42,155 nt of DNA from a virus: IMG/VR virus record IMGVR_UViG_3300008113_000130, positions 1 through 42,155 of that record; one strand, given 5' to 3'. Of the stretch, positions 7,836 through 16,286 are shown one piece after another (the first letter of the stretch is position 1; every line of letters begins with the position of its first letter). Both the position numbers and the translations under genes were made by a program. The notes beneath the pieces are model-generated. The model ran no database searches. It was not told where the DNA came from and worked only from the letters and a program-made list of their open reading frames with translations.

Positions 7836-8449
7836 GTATAACCACCTACACCGAACTGAAAACCGCGGTCGCCGACTGGCTGAACCGCGACGACTTGTCT
7901 GATGCTCGGTTGGGTGACTTTGTGTCGTTCGCGGAGAACCGCATTTATCACAAGCTGCGTATCCCGACGATGGAGCGTGTCGTTTTGCTCGACACCGACA
8001 GCGACGGCATGGCGTACATCCCAGCCGACTTTCTTGAAGCGAAAGACGTGTTCTTCAACGACGCGCCTCTCGACCGCATCTCGCTCACCGACCTGATGTC
8101 ACGCGGCAGCGCCAGCGGCAAGCCCCAAGCGTTTGCGCGCGAAGGCGGACGGCTGCGTTTTTGGCCTAACCCTGGCGACATAACGGAAACCGAAGACGAA
8201 CTACGGATGATCTATTTCGCGGAGCCGGATCGGCTATCCGCCACCACCGCAGACAACAGCGTGTTCCTACTGGCGCCTGATCTATACCTCTACGGCGCAC
8301 TGGTTGCCGCTGGCGTGTACATGACAGTGCCGCCGGAGAAGATCGGGCTGTGGAGCCAAGCGTTCGACGACATCGCGAATCGCTTGATGGATCACGCCCG
8401 CCAAGCTGAAGTCTCTGGCTCCACCATGTCGATCCAGAGCGGTTACTGA
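7832..8449 (+). CDS. Head-tail adaptor (gp6/tail-tubular-A-like)
   Basis: A 205-residue protein with the typical adaptor layout: an N-terminal helix with TYTELKTAVADWLNRDD, then LGDFVSFAENRIYHKLRIP, a central beta region (RLRFWPNPGD, LRMIYFAEPDRL), and a C-terminal helical bundle with LYLYGALVAAGVYM. It would form a ring under the portal and connect the head to the tail. The GTG start overlaps the previous stop, and the ATG of the giant fibre begins in this gene's final codon. The family call comes from the sequence pattern and gene order. Confidence 0.75.
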   Translation: MSITTYTELKTAVADWLNRDDLSDARLGDFVSFAENRIYHKLRIPTMERVVLLDTDSDGMAYIPADFLEAKDVFFNDAPLDRISLTDLMSRGSASGKPQAFAREGGRLRFWPNPGDITETEDELRMIYFAEPDRLSATTADNSVFLLAPDLYLYGALVAAGVYMTVPPEKIGLWSQAFDDIANRLMDHARQAEVSGSTMSIQSGY

Positions 8450-11400
8450 TGGGCAGCGGATTTTTCTCACAGGACAACCCTCCACCACTGGAGCAGGCTG
8501 AAGGAGGCACACCGCCAGGCAACGTGGTCGTGCAAGAGCCGACCGGCGTAGACGGCGCAACAGCGTCGTTCTTTGGCCGTGGCCCCTCACCGCAGATACA
8601 AGCGTTTGAAGAAGAAGCGAAGCAAGCAGCCGAAGCGGCTGCGGCCAGCGCAGAAGAGGCCGAAGACGCAGCTACCGCCGCGGCAGGGTCCGCACAGAAC
8701 GCTTTAAACACCGCAAGCGGTATTGAGACATCGGTTGCCAGCGCGAATGCCGCCAAGGATCAGGCGCAGGCCAGCGCCACTCTGGCGGGGCAATCTGCCA
8801 CAGCGTCGCAGAATAGCGCCGCTAGTGCGGCGACAAGCGCCGGCCAAGCAGCCACCTCCGCCAGCAACGCACAGAATAGTGCCGGCGCTGCGGCGACCAG
8901 TTCTACACAGGCCGCTTCGTCGGCTCAGAACGCGGCTACGTCTGCTACCGCGGCTGCGTCAAGCGCGAGCAACATCCAAGCTGCTGCGAACACTGCGACC
9001 ACAAAAGCAGAAGAAGCCGCAACCAGCGCCACGCAAGCGGCGTCCAGCGCCACGGCTGCTGCTGGCAGCGCGACCAATGCAGCGTCCAGCGTCACGGCGT
9101 CGTCCACGAACGCCACTAACGCTGCCGCCAGCGCCACGACGGCCTCCACAGCCGCGACTACCGCGACAACAAAGGCGGGAGAAGCGGCGACATCCGCGAC
9201 CAACGCAGCGGGCAGCGCAACGGCTGCTGCTACCAGCGCCACGGGTGCTGCGGGCAGCGCGACTACCGCGACGACCAAAGCAAGCGAAGCTGCGTCTAGC
9301 GCGACAAGCGCCACTGGCAGCGCCACGACTGCGACGACTAAGGCAAGCGAAGCTGCGGCAAGCGCGACCAGCGCGGCAGGCAGCGCGACTACCGCGACGA
9401 CCAAGGCCGCTGAAGCCAGCACCAGCGCGGCGAATGCAGCGTCTAGCGCCACGGCATCGTCCACCAACGCCACGAACGCTGGCACCAGCGCCACGAATGC
9501 TGCAAACAGTGCTACTGCTGCCGCCGGCAGCGCCACTGCGGCTGCGGGAAGCGCAACCAACGCCAATATCGCATTGGTAGCCGCAGAGGACGCCAGGGAC
9601 GACGCATACGGCTATCGGGACGACGCGGCTCTTGCAGCGCAAAGCGCAACTGGCAGCGCCACCACAGCAACGACAAAAGCGGCTGAAGCGTCGACCAGTG
9701 CGACTAACGCTGCTGGCAGTGCCACCACAGCAACGACAAAAGCAGCAGAAGCATCAACCAGCGCGACGAACGCGGCTGGCAGTGCGACCGCCGCCGGCAC
9801 AAGCGCCACTAACGCATCAACCAGCGCGACGGCTGCTGCGGGCAGCGCGACGGCTGCTGCGGGCAGCGCAACCAACGCGAACATCGCATTGGCGGCTACT
9901 GAGGATGCGAGGGATGACGCATATGGCTATCGGAACGACGCAGCCCTTGCAGCGCAAAGCGCGGCGAGCGCCCGTGATGCCACCTTGGCGGCGTTCGACA
10001 GCTTTGATGATCGGTACCTGGGCGTAAAGACCAGCAACCCGTCTGTAGACAACGACGGCAACGCTCTTGCCGCAGGGGCGTTGTACTTCAACAGCACCGC
10101 GGGTGAGATGCGCGTCTACACCGGCACGGCATGGGCCGCAGCGTATGTATCAGGCGCGGGCGTCCTGTTGATCTCCAACAACCTGTCCGACCTGGCCAGT
10201 GCGTCTACCGCACGGACGAACTTGGGCCTCGGCAACGTCGAGAACAAGTCATCCGCCACTATCCGCGGAGAGATCAGCAGCAGCAACGTCACAACGGCAC
10301 TGGGCTTTACACCCTACAACGCGACAAACCCTGCTGGGTATATAACCGGCATCACCAGCGGCCAGGTCACCACAGCCCTTGGCTACACGCCCTACAACGC
10401 GACGAACCCTGCTGGGTATATAACCGGCATCACGTCGGGCAACGTCACCACAGCCCTCGGCTACACGCCTGTAAACCGCGCTGGCGACACAGTGACGGGA
10501 CAACTGTCCATCACCGGCATGGGCAACGTCAACGGCGGCAATTTACAGCTTGGTGATAAGGCAGAAGGCACAATAAAGTGGTCTGTTCTTACGGGTGGTC
10601 ACTTCAATGGCGTTTCACAAGCCAAAGGTGTGATGCTTATTGGCTCTTATTCTTCTTCAACTGCAAACCAAGTTGTCATCGGCGGTAACGTTTGGGAGGC
10701 AAACCCTGCTACCCAAATTGTGTTTTATACATCGCCAACAAATACACACGCAACGGGCGGGTTAAGCCGCCTTAGCATTGATGGTAATGGTGCAGTTACG
10801 GCATCCGTCGATGTCCGCGCCCCCATCTTCTACGACAGTAACAACACTGCGTACTACGTTGACCCCAACGGCGGCTCTCGCACAGGCGGAATTACGGCAG
10901 ATAGCCTACAAAGCCTTGGAAACCTTACCGTCAATAGCGGGCTTGTTTACCGCAGCGATTGGACAACCAACTTTCAATCGCCCAGCGACTTTACTGACGG
11001 CACATTGGTCACAACTGACATCCCTGCAACAGCGTGGGCTGGCGACAGCTTTGTCATTGAGATCACTGGCAAGAGTTACGACCAAAACAACCCACCATTT
11101 AAGGTTGTGGCGCAAGGCTATCTCTACGCAGACACCATCATCAACTACAGCGGCATATCGTATGCAGGAAACTTTGCATCCTACATAAAGGTATTTCAAG
11201 ACGGCGGTGTTCTGAAGTTCTGGTGGCCGCGGATTAGCTACTGGAACTCGTTTAACGTAAACGTGATGTCGATGGATGGACAGACCAACGGCACAATCAC
11301 GCGCAATCGTGTGACGGCTATCGGTAACAGCACAGAGCCTACTGGAACCAAGAAGCAGCAGATTAACCTTACACGGACGCTCAAGACGGGTGATGCCGCA

Positions 11401-13992
11401 GGATCAATCAGCGGGTTCAATAATCCCACGACAGCGCCTACCGCAAACACGATTGTTTATCGTGATGGAATTGGTGACATTGCTGCCCGTGAAATTATAC
11501 TAAGTTCGGGACTTTCCACAGTTACGCCGACTGTTCTGGTTTCGATGTATCCAACGACGAACCAGATGGTTCGCACAACTCCAGCGGCAGTTGCGGCAGC
11601 GATACAGGGCGCAGCTTCGGGGCGGTGGAATGTCGATGTCACTGCTGCCAACGATGTCCGCGCACCTATCTTCTACGACAGCAACAACACTGGGTATTTT
11701 ATTGACCCAACCGCAAGTCAATCAATCCGCACAGTAGGAGATTGGCGTTCTGATAGCAGCGCGTGGACAGGCGAGTTTAACGGGAAAATCCAATATCACG
11801 CTAACAACTGGTATTTCCAAGGTGCGAACGAATGGATTTTTCGTAGGTCAGACGGCCAAAGCGCGATGTGGATACAACAAGGTGGCAATGCAAATTTCCT
11901 TGGCCCTATTTCCACAATTAACAACGTATTCCCCCCTAATGGGGCAATTCGACTAACGCCAAATCTGCATTTAAATGCTGGTTCTGGCTCTGCTGTTATC
12001 CTTAACTGGGACAACGGAACGACATCAGGCCAAACGCTTCGCATAGGCAACGGCGCTGGTTCTGATGTGTTTAATGTGTATGCCAATGGAGCGACATATG
12101 CTCCAATTATGTATGACATTAGCGACAGCGCGTACTACATCGACCCAAACACTACAGGGCTTTCGCTTAGGGTAAACGGCAACATGGAGTGCTACGCCAG
12201 AAGCGCAGCATGGGCAGAAGGCTATCGCGTCAGGGTTCCTTCAAGGTCAACTTGGGGCGGCATTCGCTTTACCCGTGATGAAGGCAACGCCAACGGTAAC
12301 TGGGCCATTGGTTTTACAGGTATCGATAGCACTGATGACCTTACCTTTTGGGGCTGCTTAAATGGCGCTGAAGGTATGCGAGCGAGGCTTACCCAAACTG
12401 GCATTTTTTCAGTAGCGGGTGATGTTCGCGCACCAATTTTCTACGACAGTAACAACACTGGGTATTACTTTGATGGCAATGGCGGAACGCGCCAAAGCAA
12501 GTTTCTTACCATCAATGGCAATACTGGCGGCAATAACGGCAACGAACTTGTTGTCGGTAATACCGCCGTAACCTATTCAATGACAGACACCAACTTGCGT
12601 CCAATTATTCAGGCGCATGGTGCATATCCAGTACTTTCACTGAACCACACAATCACAGCAAACACGCTTCATGGGCCAACAGTGCAATTTACTGCCAACG
12701 GCACAGGCAAGCAATTTGTCATTGGGATGAACGGCAATGGAACCCAATTAGATATTGGTAATTCGGCAGCAAGTGATTGGAACCCGCACAACGGCATCGG
12801 CGGTTACAACGGCATAACAGGCTGGCGAATGGATGGTGCTGGGAACGTCTATAACCTCATATCGTCGCGCTCACCCATTTATTACGATAATAACGATACT
12901 GGCTATTATATAGACCCTACTGGAACCTCACTTACAAACGTAATGAGGGCAGATAAATATCATTCATTGTATATCGGTGGTCAGCCATCCCCACGCTGGG
13001 ATTGCTCGTTCTACGTCCTTCAATCGCAGCACTGGTATAGCCATAATGGTGTATCGACCATGTATGTCGGTGAGAGCGGTGATTTCGTTTACATTCGCGG
13101 CTACACGACAGCAGAAGGTTCATCACGCGCACCAATCTTCTACGACAGCAACAACACTGGTTATTACGTCGATCCCGCTGGCTTCTCAAATATGTCGTCC
13201 GCAAATGGTATGTGGATGTGCGGCACAACCAACCCTGCCGATACTATTAACGGCTCGACTTGGTATGGGACAGGCCGGAACAACTTAGACCAAGTGCAGC
13301 TTGCGGGTTACTACGGCATAAGGCTCCGCACAGCCGGTGTCGTTATGGACTTGGCCGGTGACTACGCGCAGATAAACGGCTCGTTCCGCGCACCAATCTT
13401 CTACGACAGCAACAACACTGGGTATTATTGGAATTTTGCGGATGGTGCTACATCTAATATCTATACCCAGATTGTTGGGTTAGCCTATTTCAAGTCTAAC
13501 AGGAACACCAGCAGTAACAGCGCCCCGCTACAAGCATTTTCCGATGATGGCGGCGGCGCTACGATGGCGTTCCACCGTGGCGGCTATTACGCAATCAACA
13601 TGGGGCTTGATAGCGACAACATATTCCGTATTGGCGGTTGGTCTGCTCCGACTAATCTGTTCCAAATGGATACGGCTGGTAACCTGACGATGAATGGCAA
13701 CGTCACGGCTTACTCAGATGCTCGCCTCAAGAAGGACGTAAAGACGATCACCGGCGCTCTTGATACCGTCGGTAAAATGCGTGGTGTCACATACACCCGA
13801 ATAGATACAGACAAAGCTGGCGTCGGAGTTATCGCGCAAGAGATGCTTGAGGTGATGCCGCAAGTGGTTCACCAAGGTGTCGGTGATGATGACACCCTTT
13901 CGGTGGCATACGGCAATCTCGTCGGCGTGTTAATTGAGGCTATCAAAGAGCTTCGGAATGAAGTAATCACCCTAAAGACCACATTGAATTAG
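8449..13992 (+). CDS. Giant tail fibre with C-terminal S74 chaperone
   Basis: An 1847-residue receptor-binding fibre. Residues ~60-510 are an Ala/Ser/Thr-rich array (SATTATTKASEAA-type units) likely to form a long trimeric shaft. Next come three copies of a TALGYTPYNATNPAGYITG-like module (around 620-680) and then at least seven copies of a short motif, (A/S)PIFYDSNNTGYYVDP, spread from about residue 790 to 1660. The C-terminus (about 1755-1847) is an intramolecular chaperone of the peptidase S74 family: SDARLKKDVKTI, MRGVTYTRID, GVGVIAQEML. In this family it drives trimerisation and then cleaves itself at the Ser-Asp junction. The gene is the longest in the genome and probably determines host range. 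Confidence 0.9.
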   Translation: MGSGFFSQDNPPPLEQAEGGTPPGNVVVQEPTGVDGATASFFGRGPSPQIQAFEEEAKQAAEAAAASAEEAEDAATAAAGSAQNALNTASGIETSVASANAAKDQAQASATLAGQSATASQNSAASAATSAGQAATSASNAQNSAGAAATSSTQAASSAQNAATSATAAASSASNIQAAANTATTKAEEAATSATQAASSATAAAGSATNAASSVTASSTNATNAAASATTASTAATTATTKAGEAATSATNAAGSATAAATSATGAAGSATTATTKASEAASSATSATGSATTATTKASEAAASATSAAGSATTATTKAAEASTSAANAASSATASSTNATNAGTSATNAANSATAAAGSATAAAGSATNANIALVAAEDARDDAYGYRDDAALAAQSATGSATTATTKAAEASTSATNAAGSATTATTKAAEASTSATNAAGSATAAGTSATNASTSATAAAGSATAAAGSATNANIALAATEDARDDAYGYRNDAALAAQSAASARDATLAAFDSFDDRYLGVKTSNPSVDNDGNALAAGALYFNSTAGEMRVYTGTAWAAAYVSGAGVLLISNNLSDLASASTARTNLGLGNVENKSSATIRGEISSSNVTTALGFTPYNATNPAGYITGITSGQVTTALGYTPYNATNPAGYITGITSGNVTTALGYTPVNRAGDTVTGQLSITGMGNVNGGNLQLGDKAEGTIKWSVLTGGHFNGVSQAKGVMLIGSYSSSTANQVVIGGNVWEANPATQIVFYTSPTNTHATGGLSRLSIDGNGAVTASVDVRAPIFYDSNNTAYYVDPNGGSRTGGITADSLQSLGNLTVNSGLVYRSDWTTNFQSPSDFTDGTLVTTDIPATAWAGDSFVIEITGKSYDQNNPPFKVVAQGYLYADTIINYSGISYAGNFASYIKVFQDGGVLKFWWPRISYWNSFNVNVMSMDGQTNGTITRNRVTAIGNSTEPTGTKKQQINLTRTLKTGDAAGSISGFNNPTTAPTANTIVYRDGIGDIAAREIILSSGLSTVTPTVLVSMYPTTNQMVRTTPAAVAAAIQGAASGRWNVDVTAANDVRAPIFYDSNNTGYFIDPTASQSIRTVGDWRSDSSAWTGEFNGKIQYHANNWYFQGANEWIFRRSDGQSAMWIQQGGNANFLGPISTINNVFPPNGAIRLTPNLHLNAGSGSAVILNWDNGTTSGQTLRIGNGAGSDVFNVYANGATYAPIMYDISDSAYYIDPNTTGLSLRVNGNMECYARSAAWAEGYRVRVPSRSTWGGIRFTRDEGNANGNWAIGFTGIDSTDDLTFWGCLNGAEGMRARLTQTGIFSVAGDVRAPIFYDSNNTGYYFDGNGGTRQSKFLTINGNTGGNNGNELVVGNTAVTYSMTDTNLRPIIQAHGAYPVLSLNHTITANTLHGPTVQFTANGTGKQFVIGMNGNGTQLDIGNSAASDWNPHNGIGGYNGITGWRMDGAGNVYNLISSRSPIYYDNNDTGYYIDPTGTSLTNVMRADKYHSLYIGGQPSPRWDCSFYVLQSQHWYSHNGVSTMYVGESGDFVYIRGYTTAEGSSRAPIFYDSNNTGYYVDPAGFSNMSSANGMWMCGTTNPADTINGSTWYGTGRNNLDQVQLAGYYGIRLRTAGVVMDLAGDYAQINGSFRAPIFYDSNNTGYYWNFADGATSNIYTQIVGLAYFKSNRNTSSNSAPLQAFSDDGGGATMAFHRGGYYAINMGLDSDNIFRIGGWSAPTNLFQMDTAGNLTMNGNVTAYSDARLKKDVKTITGALDTVGKMRGVTYTRIDTDKAGVGVIAQEMLEVMPQVVHQGVGDDDTLSVAYGNLVGVLIEAIKELRNEVITLKTTLN
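9537..9962 (+). repeat. 315-bp in-frame duplication inside the fibre shaft
   Basis: The segment encoding ATNANIAL, DARDDAYGYR and DDAALAAQS occurs twice, offset by 315 bases (105 codons): ATCGCATTGG at 9568 and 9883, and GACGCATA at 9601 and 9916. The copies differ at scattered, often silent bases, so the duplication is not brand new. It lengthens the shaft without breaking frame. Confidence 0.8.
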
Positions 13993-14004
13993 AAGGTTCG
14001 AACA

Positions 14005-14370
14005 ATGACACTTGCATACACCTGGGCGCTTAAGAGCCTGAAGAAAGTAGACACCAGCGACTTATCTGGCGTCATCGTGCAGACACAATGGACTTGCACT
14101 GGCACCGACGAAGACGGTGACAGCGGCACGTTCAACGGCGCAACGCCTTTTAATCCGCAGGAAGTCGAGCTTGAGGGCTTCATCGCCTACGAAGATCTGA
14201 CCGAAGCACAGGTTCTGGCCTGGATTCAGGAAGTGGTCGTCGGCTCCTATAAGGACCATGTCGACGCGCAGATCATGAAGCAGATCCAATTGCAGAAGAC
14301 GCCGGTCGAAGAAGTCCCAGAGGGCCAGTTCCCTTGGTCACCACCAGTTGAAGAAGGAGAGGCTGCATGA
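14005..14370 (+). CDS. Fibre-associated phage protein, unknown
   Basis: A 121-residue protein just downstream of the giant fibre. The N-terminal part is beta-rich (LAYTWALKSLKKVD, GVIVQTQWTCTGTDEDG), followed by an acidic helical region (LTEAQVLAWIQEVV) and a Pro/Glu-rich tail. Proteins with a TW.l..L..vd start and a tDedG turn are common next to tail fibres in phages of marine and freshwater bacteria; their function is not known to me. AGAAGG lies about eight bases before the ATG. The stop overlaps the start of the next small gene (ATGA). Confidence 0.65.
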   Translation: MTLAYTWALKSLKKVDTSDLSGVIVQTQWTCTGTDEDGDSGTFNGATPFNPQEVELEGFIAYEDLTEAQVLAWIQEVVVGSYKDHVDAQIMKQIQLQKTPVEEVPEGQFPWSPPVEEGEAA

Positions 14371-14540
14371 ATCCCGAACTCGACAAGTACGACGCGGCCA
14401 CCCAGCCAGCAACTCTGAAGCTTGACGTGACGGTGCAGGAGATCAACGTGATCTTTGCGGCCCTCGCCGAATTGCCTCATCGTGTGGCAGACCCAATCAT
14501 GCGTAAGCTGTTTGAGCAGACGCAGAAGCCTGCGGCGTAA
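14367..14540 (+). CDS. 57-residue small protein, unknown
   Basis: A short gene whose ATG overlaps the previous stop (ATGA) with AAGGAGAGG a few bases upstream, so it is very likely translated. The 57-residue product has a polar start (MNPELDKYDAATQPATLKL) and a C-terminal amphipathic helix (FAALAELPHRVADPIMRKL). No known family was recognised. Small helical proteins with this ending are frequent in tail operons; a chaperone or structural accessory role is possible. Confidence 0.6.
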   Translation: MNPELDKYDAATQPATLKLDVTVQEINVIFAALAELPHRVADPIMRKLFEQTQKPAA

Positions 14541-14543
14541 CCC

Positions 14544-15002
14544 ATGCCACTGCCCACCGGAACCATATCCATGAGCCAAGTTAATACCGAACTTGGTAGG
14601 TCAAGCACAGCGACTATTTCGCTGGGCGAGACTGCTGTTCGCACATTGGCCGGTGTGGCATCTGGCGCGATTTCGATGGACAACCTTCGCGGCAAGTCGA
14701 ACGTGGCGTTTACGCCGAATGGCGGCACGTCGGCTGGATCGCCTGTGTATCTGAACGACTTCGGCCTTTTGAGCGCCAGTGTCACCATCTCCTGCACACA
14801 GTCCGCGACGTGGACATGGAGCAGGACAGGGGACAGCGCCAACGCCAGTGTTTCCAGCGGCGGTTCCGCCAGCAGCATCACGTTCAGCATCTCGACTACT
14901 AACTTCGGCGGTTTCAAATCGGCTGAGTTCACGGTCAGTGCTACCGCAGGAGGTATCACCCGCTACTGGGTTGTCTACATAACCGCAGAGGACTTCTCCT
15001 AA
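14544..15002 (+). CDS. Probable small tail or decoration protein (beta-rich)
   Basis: A 152-residue protein. Its N-terminus (LPTGTISMSQVNTELG, then ISLGETAVRTLAG and AISMDNLRGKS) is a pattern widely seen in phage tail-associated proteins. The rest (about 55-150) is a Ser/Thr-rich beta sandwich resembling an Ig-like domain, with alternating hydrophobic strands (ATWTWSRTGD, AEFTVSATAGG) and ending in YWVVYITAED. It may decorate the tail or capsid and bind cell surfaces. The stop overlaps the next start (TAATG). Confidence 0.65.
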   Translation: MPLPTGTISMSQVNTELGRSSTATISLGETAVRTLAGVASGAISMDNLRGKSNVAFTPNGGTSAGSPVYLNDFGLLSASVTISCTQSATWTWSRTGDSANASVSSGGSASSITFSISTTNFGGFKSAEFTVSATAGGITRYWVVYITAEDFS

Positions 15003-15220
15003 TGACCGACTACCCAAACACGGACGTTGAACTGGCCCTGTTGCGACAGGACATGGACCAGGTGAAAGAGGACATGAAGGGTCTTCGCCAAGACACCAAG
15101 GATCTTCTGGACGCCTGGAAGACGGCGACCAACGTGCTGGCGTTCGTCAAATGGACGGCTGGTCTAGGCACAGCAGTGGCTTTTTTGTGGGCGGCATTCA
15201 AGGCAAAGTTGGGGGGCTAA
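15002..15220 (+). CDS. Small membrane protein, holin or lysis accessory candidate
   Basis: A 72-residue protein with a charged, coiled-coil N-terminal half (residues 5-45, heptad-like LALLRQDMDQVKEDMKGL) and one C-terminal transmembrane segment (about 47-66: VLAFVKWTAGLGTAVAFLWAA). This resembles XhlA-type and other accessory lysis proteins. It stands immediately before the endolysin, in the usual place for a holin. Its ATG overlaps the preceding stop. The topology is N-in with a short basic tail if usual rules apply. A second small membrane gene at 15721 could be the actual holin. Confidence 0.6.
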   Translation: MTDYPNTDVELALLRQDMDQVKEDMKGLRQDTKDLLDAWKTATNVLAFVKWTAGLGTAVAFLWAAFKAKLGG

Positions 15221-15224
15221 CGGA

Positions 15225-15710
15225 ATGTTGACCGACCCCAATTGGTTGAAATATGCTCGCAGCAAGCTTGGCGAACGCGAAATCGCGGGTCCGCGACACA
15301 ACCCGTGGATCGTGCGCGGCTTGGCCAAGCTGAAGGCTTGGTGGGCGGACGACGAGACGCCTTGGTGCGGCTTCTTCGTGGCGCATTGCATGGAAGAGGC
15401 GGGTTTGCCTTTCCCCAAGCACTGGTATCGCGCCAAGGGTTGGACTGACTACGGCTCACGTTTGCGGTCAGATCGCATCGCGCCTGGCGCCATCCTTGTT
15501 TTCGACCGCGTAGGCGGTGGCCACGTCGGTTTCTATGTTGGCGAGAGCATTCGCCATTACTACGTCTTGGGCGGCAACCAAGGCAACAAAGTCAGCATCG
15601 CCCCTATATCAAAGGATCGGTGCGTCGCGATCCGCTGGCCAAAAGACGAAGCCGTCATAGGCACTATGGTCTACATGACCGGCGGAAAAGTATCTACCAA
15701 CGAAGCATAG
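15225..15710 (+). CDS. Endolysin, TIGR02594-like NlpC/CHAP-type peptidase
   Basis: A 161-residue peptidoglycan hydrolase of the papain-like fold. The catalytic Cys48 lies in TPWCGFFVAHCMEEAG, the His100 in GGGHVGFYVGE, and the third polar residue is probably Asn118 in LGGNQGNKV. These features, with a short helical N-terminus starting at WLKYARSKLGE, match the TIGR02594 family common in proteobacterial phages. It has no signal peptide, so release needs a holin. It is flanked by two small membrane genes and followed by spanins, giving a complete lysis cassette embedded in the tail gene block. Confidence 0.85.
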   Translation: MLTDPNWLKYARSKLGEREIAGPRHNPWIVRGLAKLKAWWADDETPWCGFFVAHCMEEAGLPFPKHWYRAKGWTDYGSRLRSDRIAPGAILVFDRVGGGHVGFYVGESIRHYYVLGGNQGNKVSIAPISKDRCVAIRWPKDEAVIGTMVYMTGGKVSTNEA

Positions 15711-15720
15711 GAGAAAGCAA

Positions 15721-15891
15721 ATGTTTGCAGGACAAAAGACATACATCACCGCTGGCGTCGCTGTTATTGCGGCTGTCGCTGCATACCTGACCGGCGAGGC
15801 CGATCTGATGCAGACCGCCAATCTGGTGTTCACGGCTCTAATGGCCGCGTTCATCCGCAACGGCGTCACAGCAGAAACGAAAAACAAGTGA
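15721..15891 (+). CDS. Holin-like small membrane protein (56 residues)
   Basis: A 56-residue protein with two short hydrophobic segments (about 8-24, ITAGVAVIAAVAAYLTG, and 32-46, TANLVFTALMAAFI), a charged loop between them (GEADLMQ) and a basic/polar tail. This is typical of small two-segment holins and phage membrane proteins found next to endolysins. AGGAGAAAG lies just before the ATG. The stop overlaps the GTG of the next gene by four bases. A holin role is inferred from context. Confidence 0.65.
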   Translation: MFAGQKTYITAGVAVIAAVAAYLTGEADLMQTANLVFTALMAAFIRNGVTAETKNK

Positions 15892-16109
15892 TACAGGGCA
15901 TCAAGCAGTTGCTGCTTCTCTTACAGGCGATCTTTCGCCTGTTTGGGGACAGGCAACTGCTTGAGGCCGGTAAAGCGCAGCAGCGCGACGCGGACGCCAA
16001 GGAGGTCATCAAACGTGAAGAAAAAGCTGAACAGGCTGTGGCTATTGATGATCCCGTTCGCACTGAGCGGCTGCGTAGCCGCTTCGACCGCGCCCGCAGT
16101 AGTGAGTGA
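15888..16109 (+). CDS. Inner-membrane spanin (Rz-like)
   Basis: A 73-residue protein with a hydrophobic N-terminus (about 3-18: QGIKQLLLLLQAIFRL) and a long charged helix (LEAGKAQQRDADAKEVIKREEKAEQAV), the layout of inner-membrane spanins that cross the periplasm as coiled coils. It starts with GTG inside the previous gene and its last 95 bases overlap, in another frame, with a lipoprotein of Rz1 type. It would fuse inner and outer membranes in the last step of lysis. It is shorter than lambda Rz, so the assignment depends mainly on the overlapping partner. Confidence 0.65.
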   Translation: MIQGIKQLLLLLQAIFRLFGDRQLLEAGKAQQRDADAKEVIKREEKAEQAVAIDDPVRTERLRSRFDRARSSE

Positions 16110-16248
16110 TTACTGTCGCATCGCAACGCCGCTCACATACGACTCTGAGCGCGACACGATGCCGACGATAAAAGAGATAGAGGCCCACAACAGCAAGTGG
16201 GTGTGTGTTTGTGAAAATGACTGTCCTAATAAAACGGTCGTCAATTAA
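16015..16248 (+). CDS. Outer-membrane spanin lipoprotein (Rz1-like)
   Basis: A 77-residue lipoprotein. The start is a GTG at 16015 with AAGGAGG at 15999-16005. The signal peptide (KKKLNRLWLLMIPFALSGC) ends in a lipobox LSGC at residues 17-20. The mature part has YCRIATPLTYD and then a HNSKWVCVCENDCP ending with paired cysteines, a pattern common to Rz1-like proteins of proteobacterial phages. It starts inside the spanin gene at 15888 in a different reading frame and runs 139 bases past it. This indicates a Gram-negative host. Confidence 0.8.
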   Translation: MKKKLNRLWLLMIPFALSGCVAASTAPAVVSDYCRIATPLTYDSERDTMPTIKEIEAHNSKWVCVCENDCPNKTVVN

Positions 16249-16286
16249 ACGCTTCTGTGGTAACGCAGGCGTGAAAGGGTGTTCAA

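Noticed and set aside
8723-9884. Long open frames on both strands over the Ala-rich part of the tail fibre
   Set aside because: The repeated GCN/AGC codons remove stops in all frames. The products are Arg/Pro-rich or Ala/Val repeats with no start signals; only the fibre frame continues through the whole gene.
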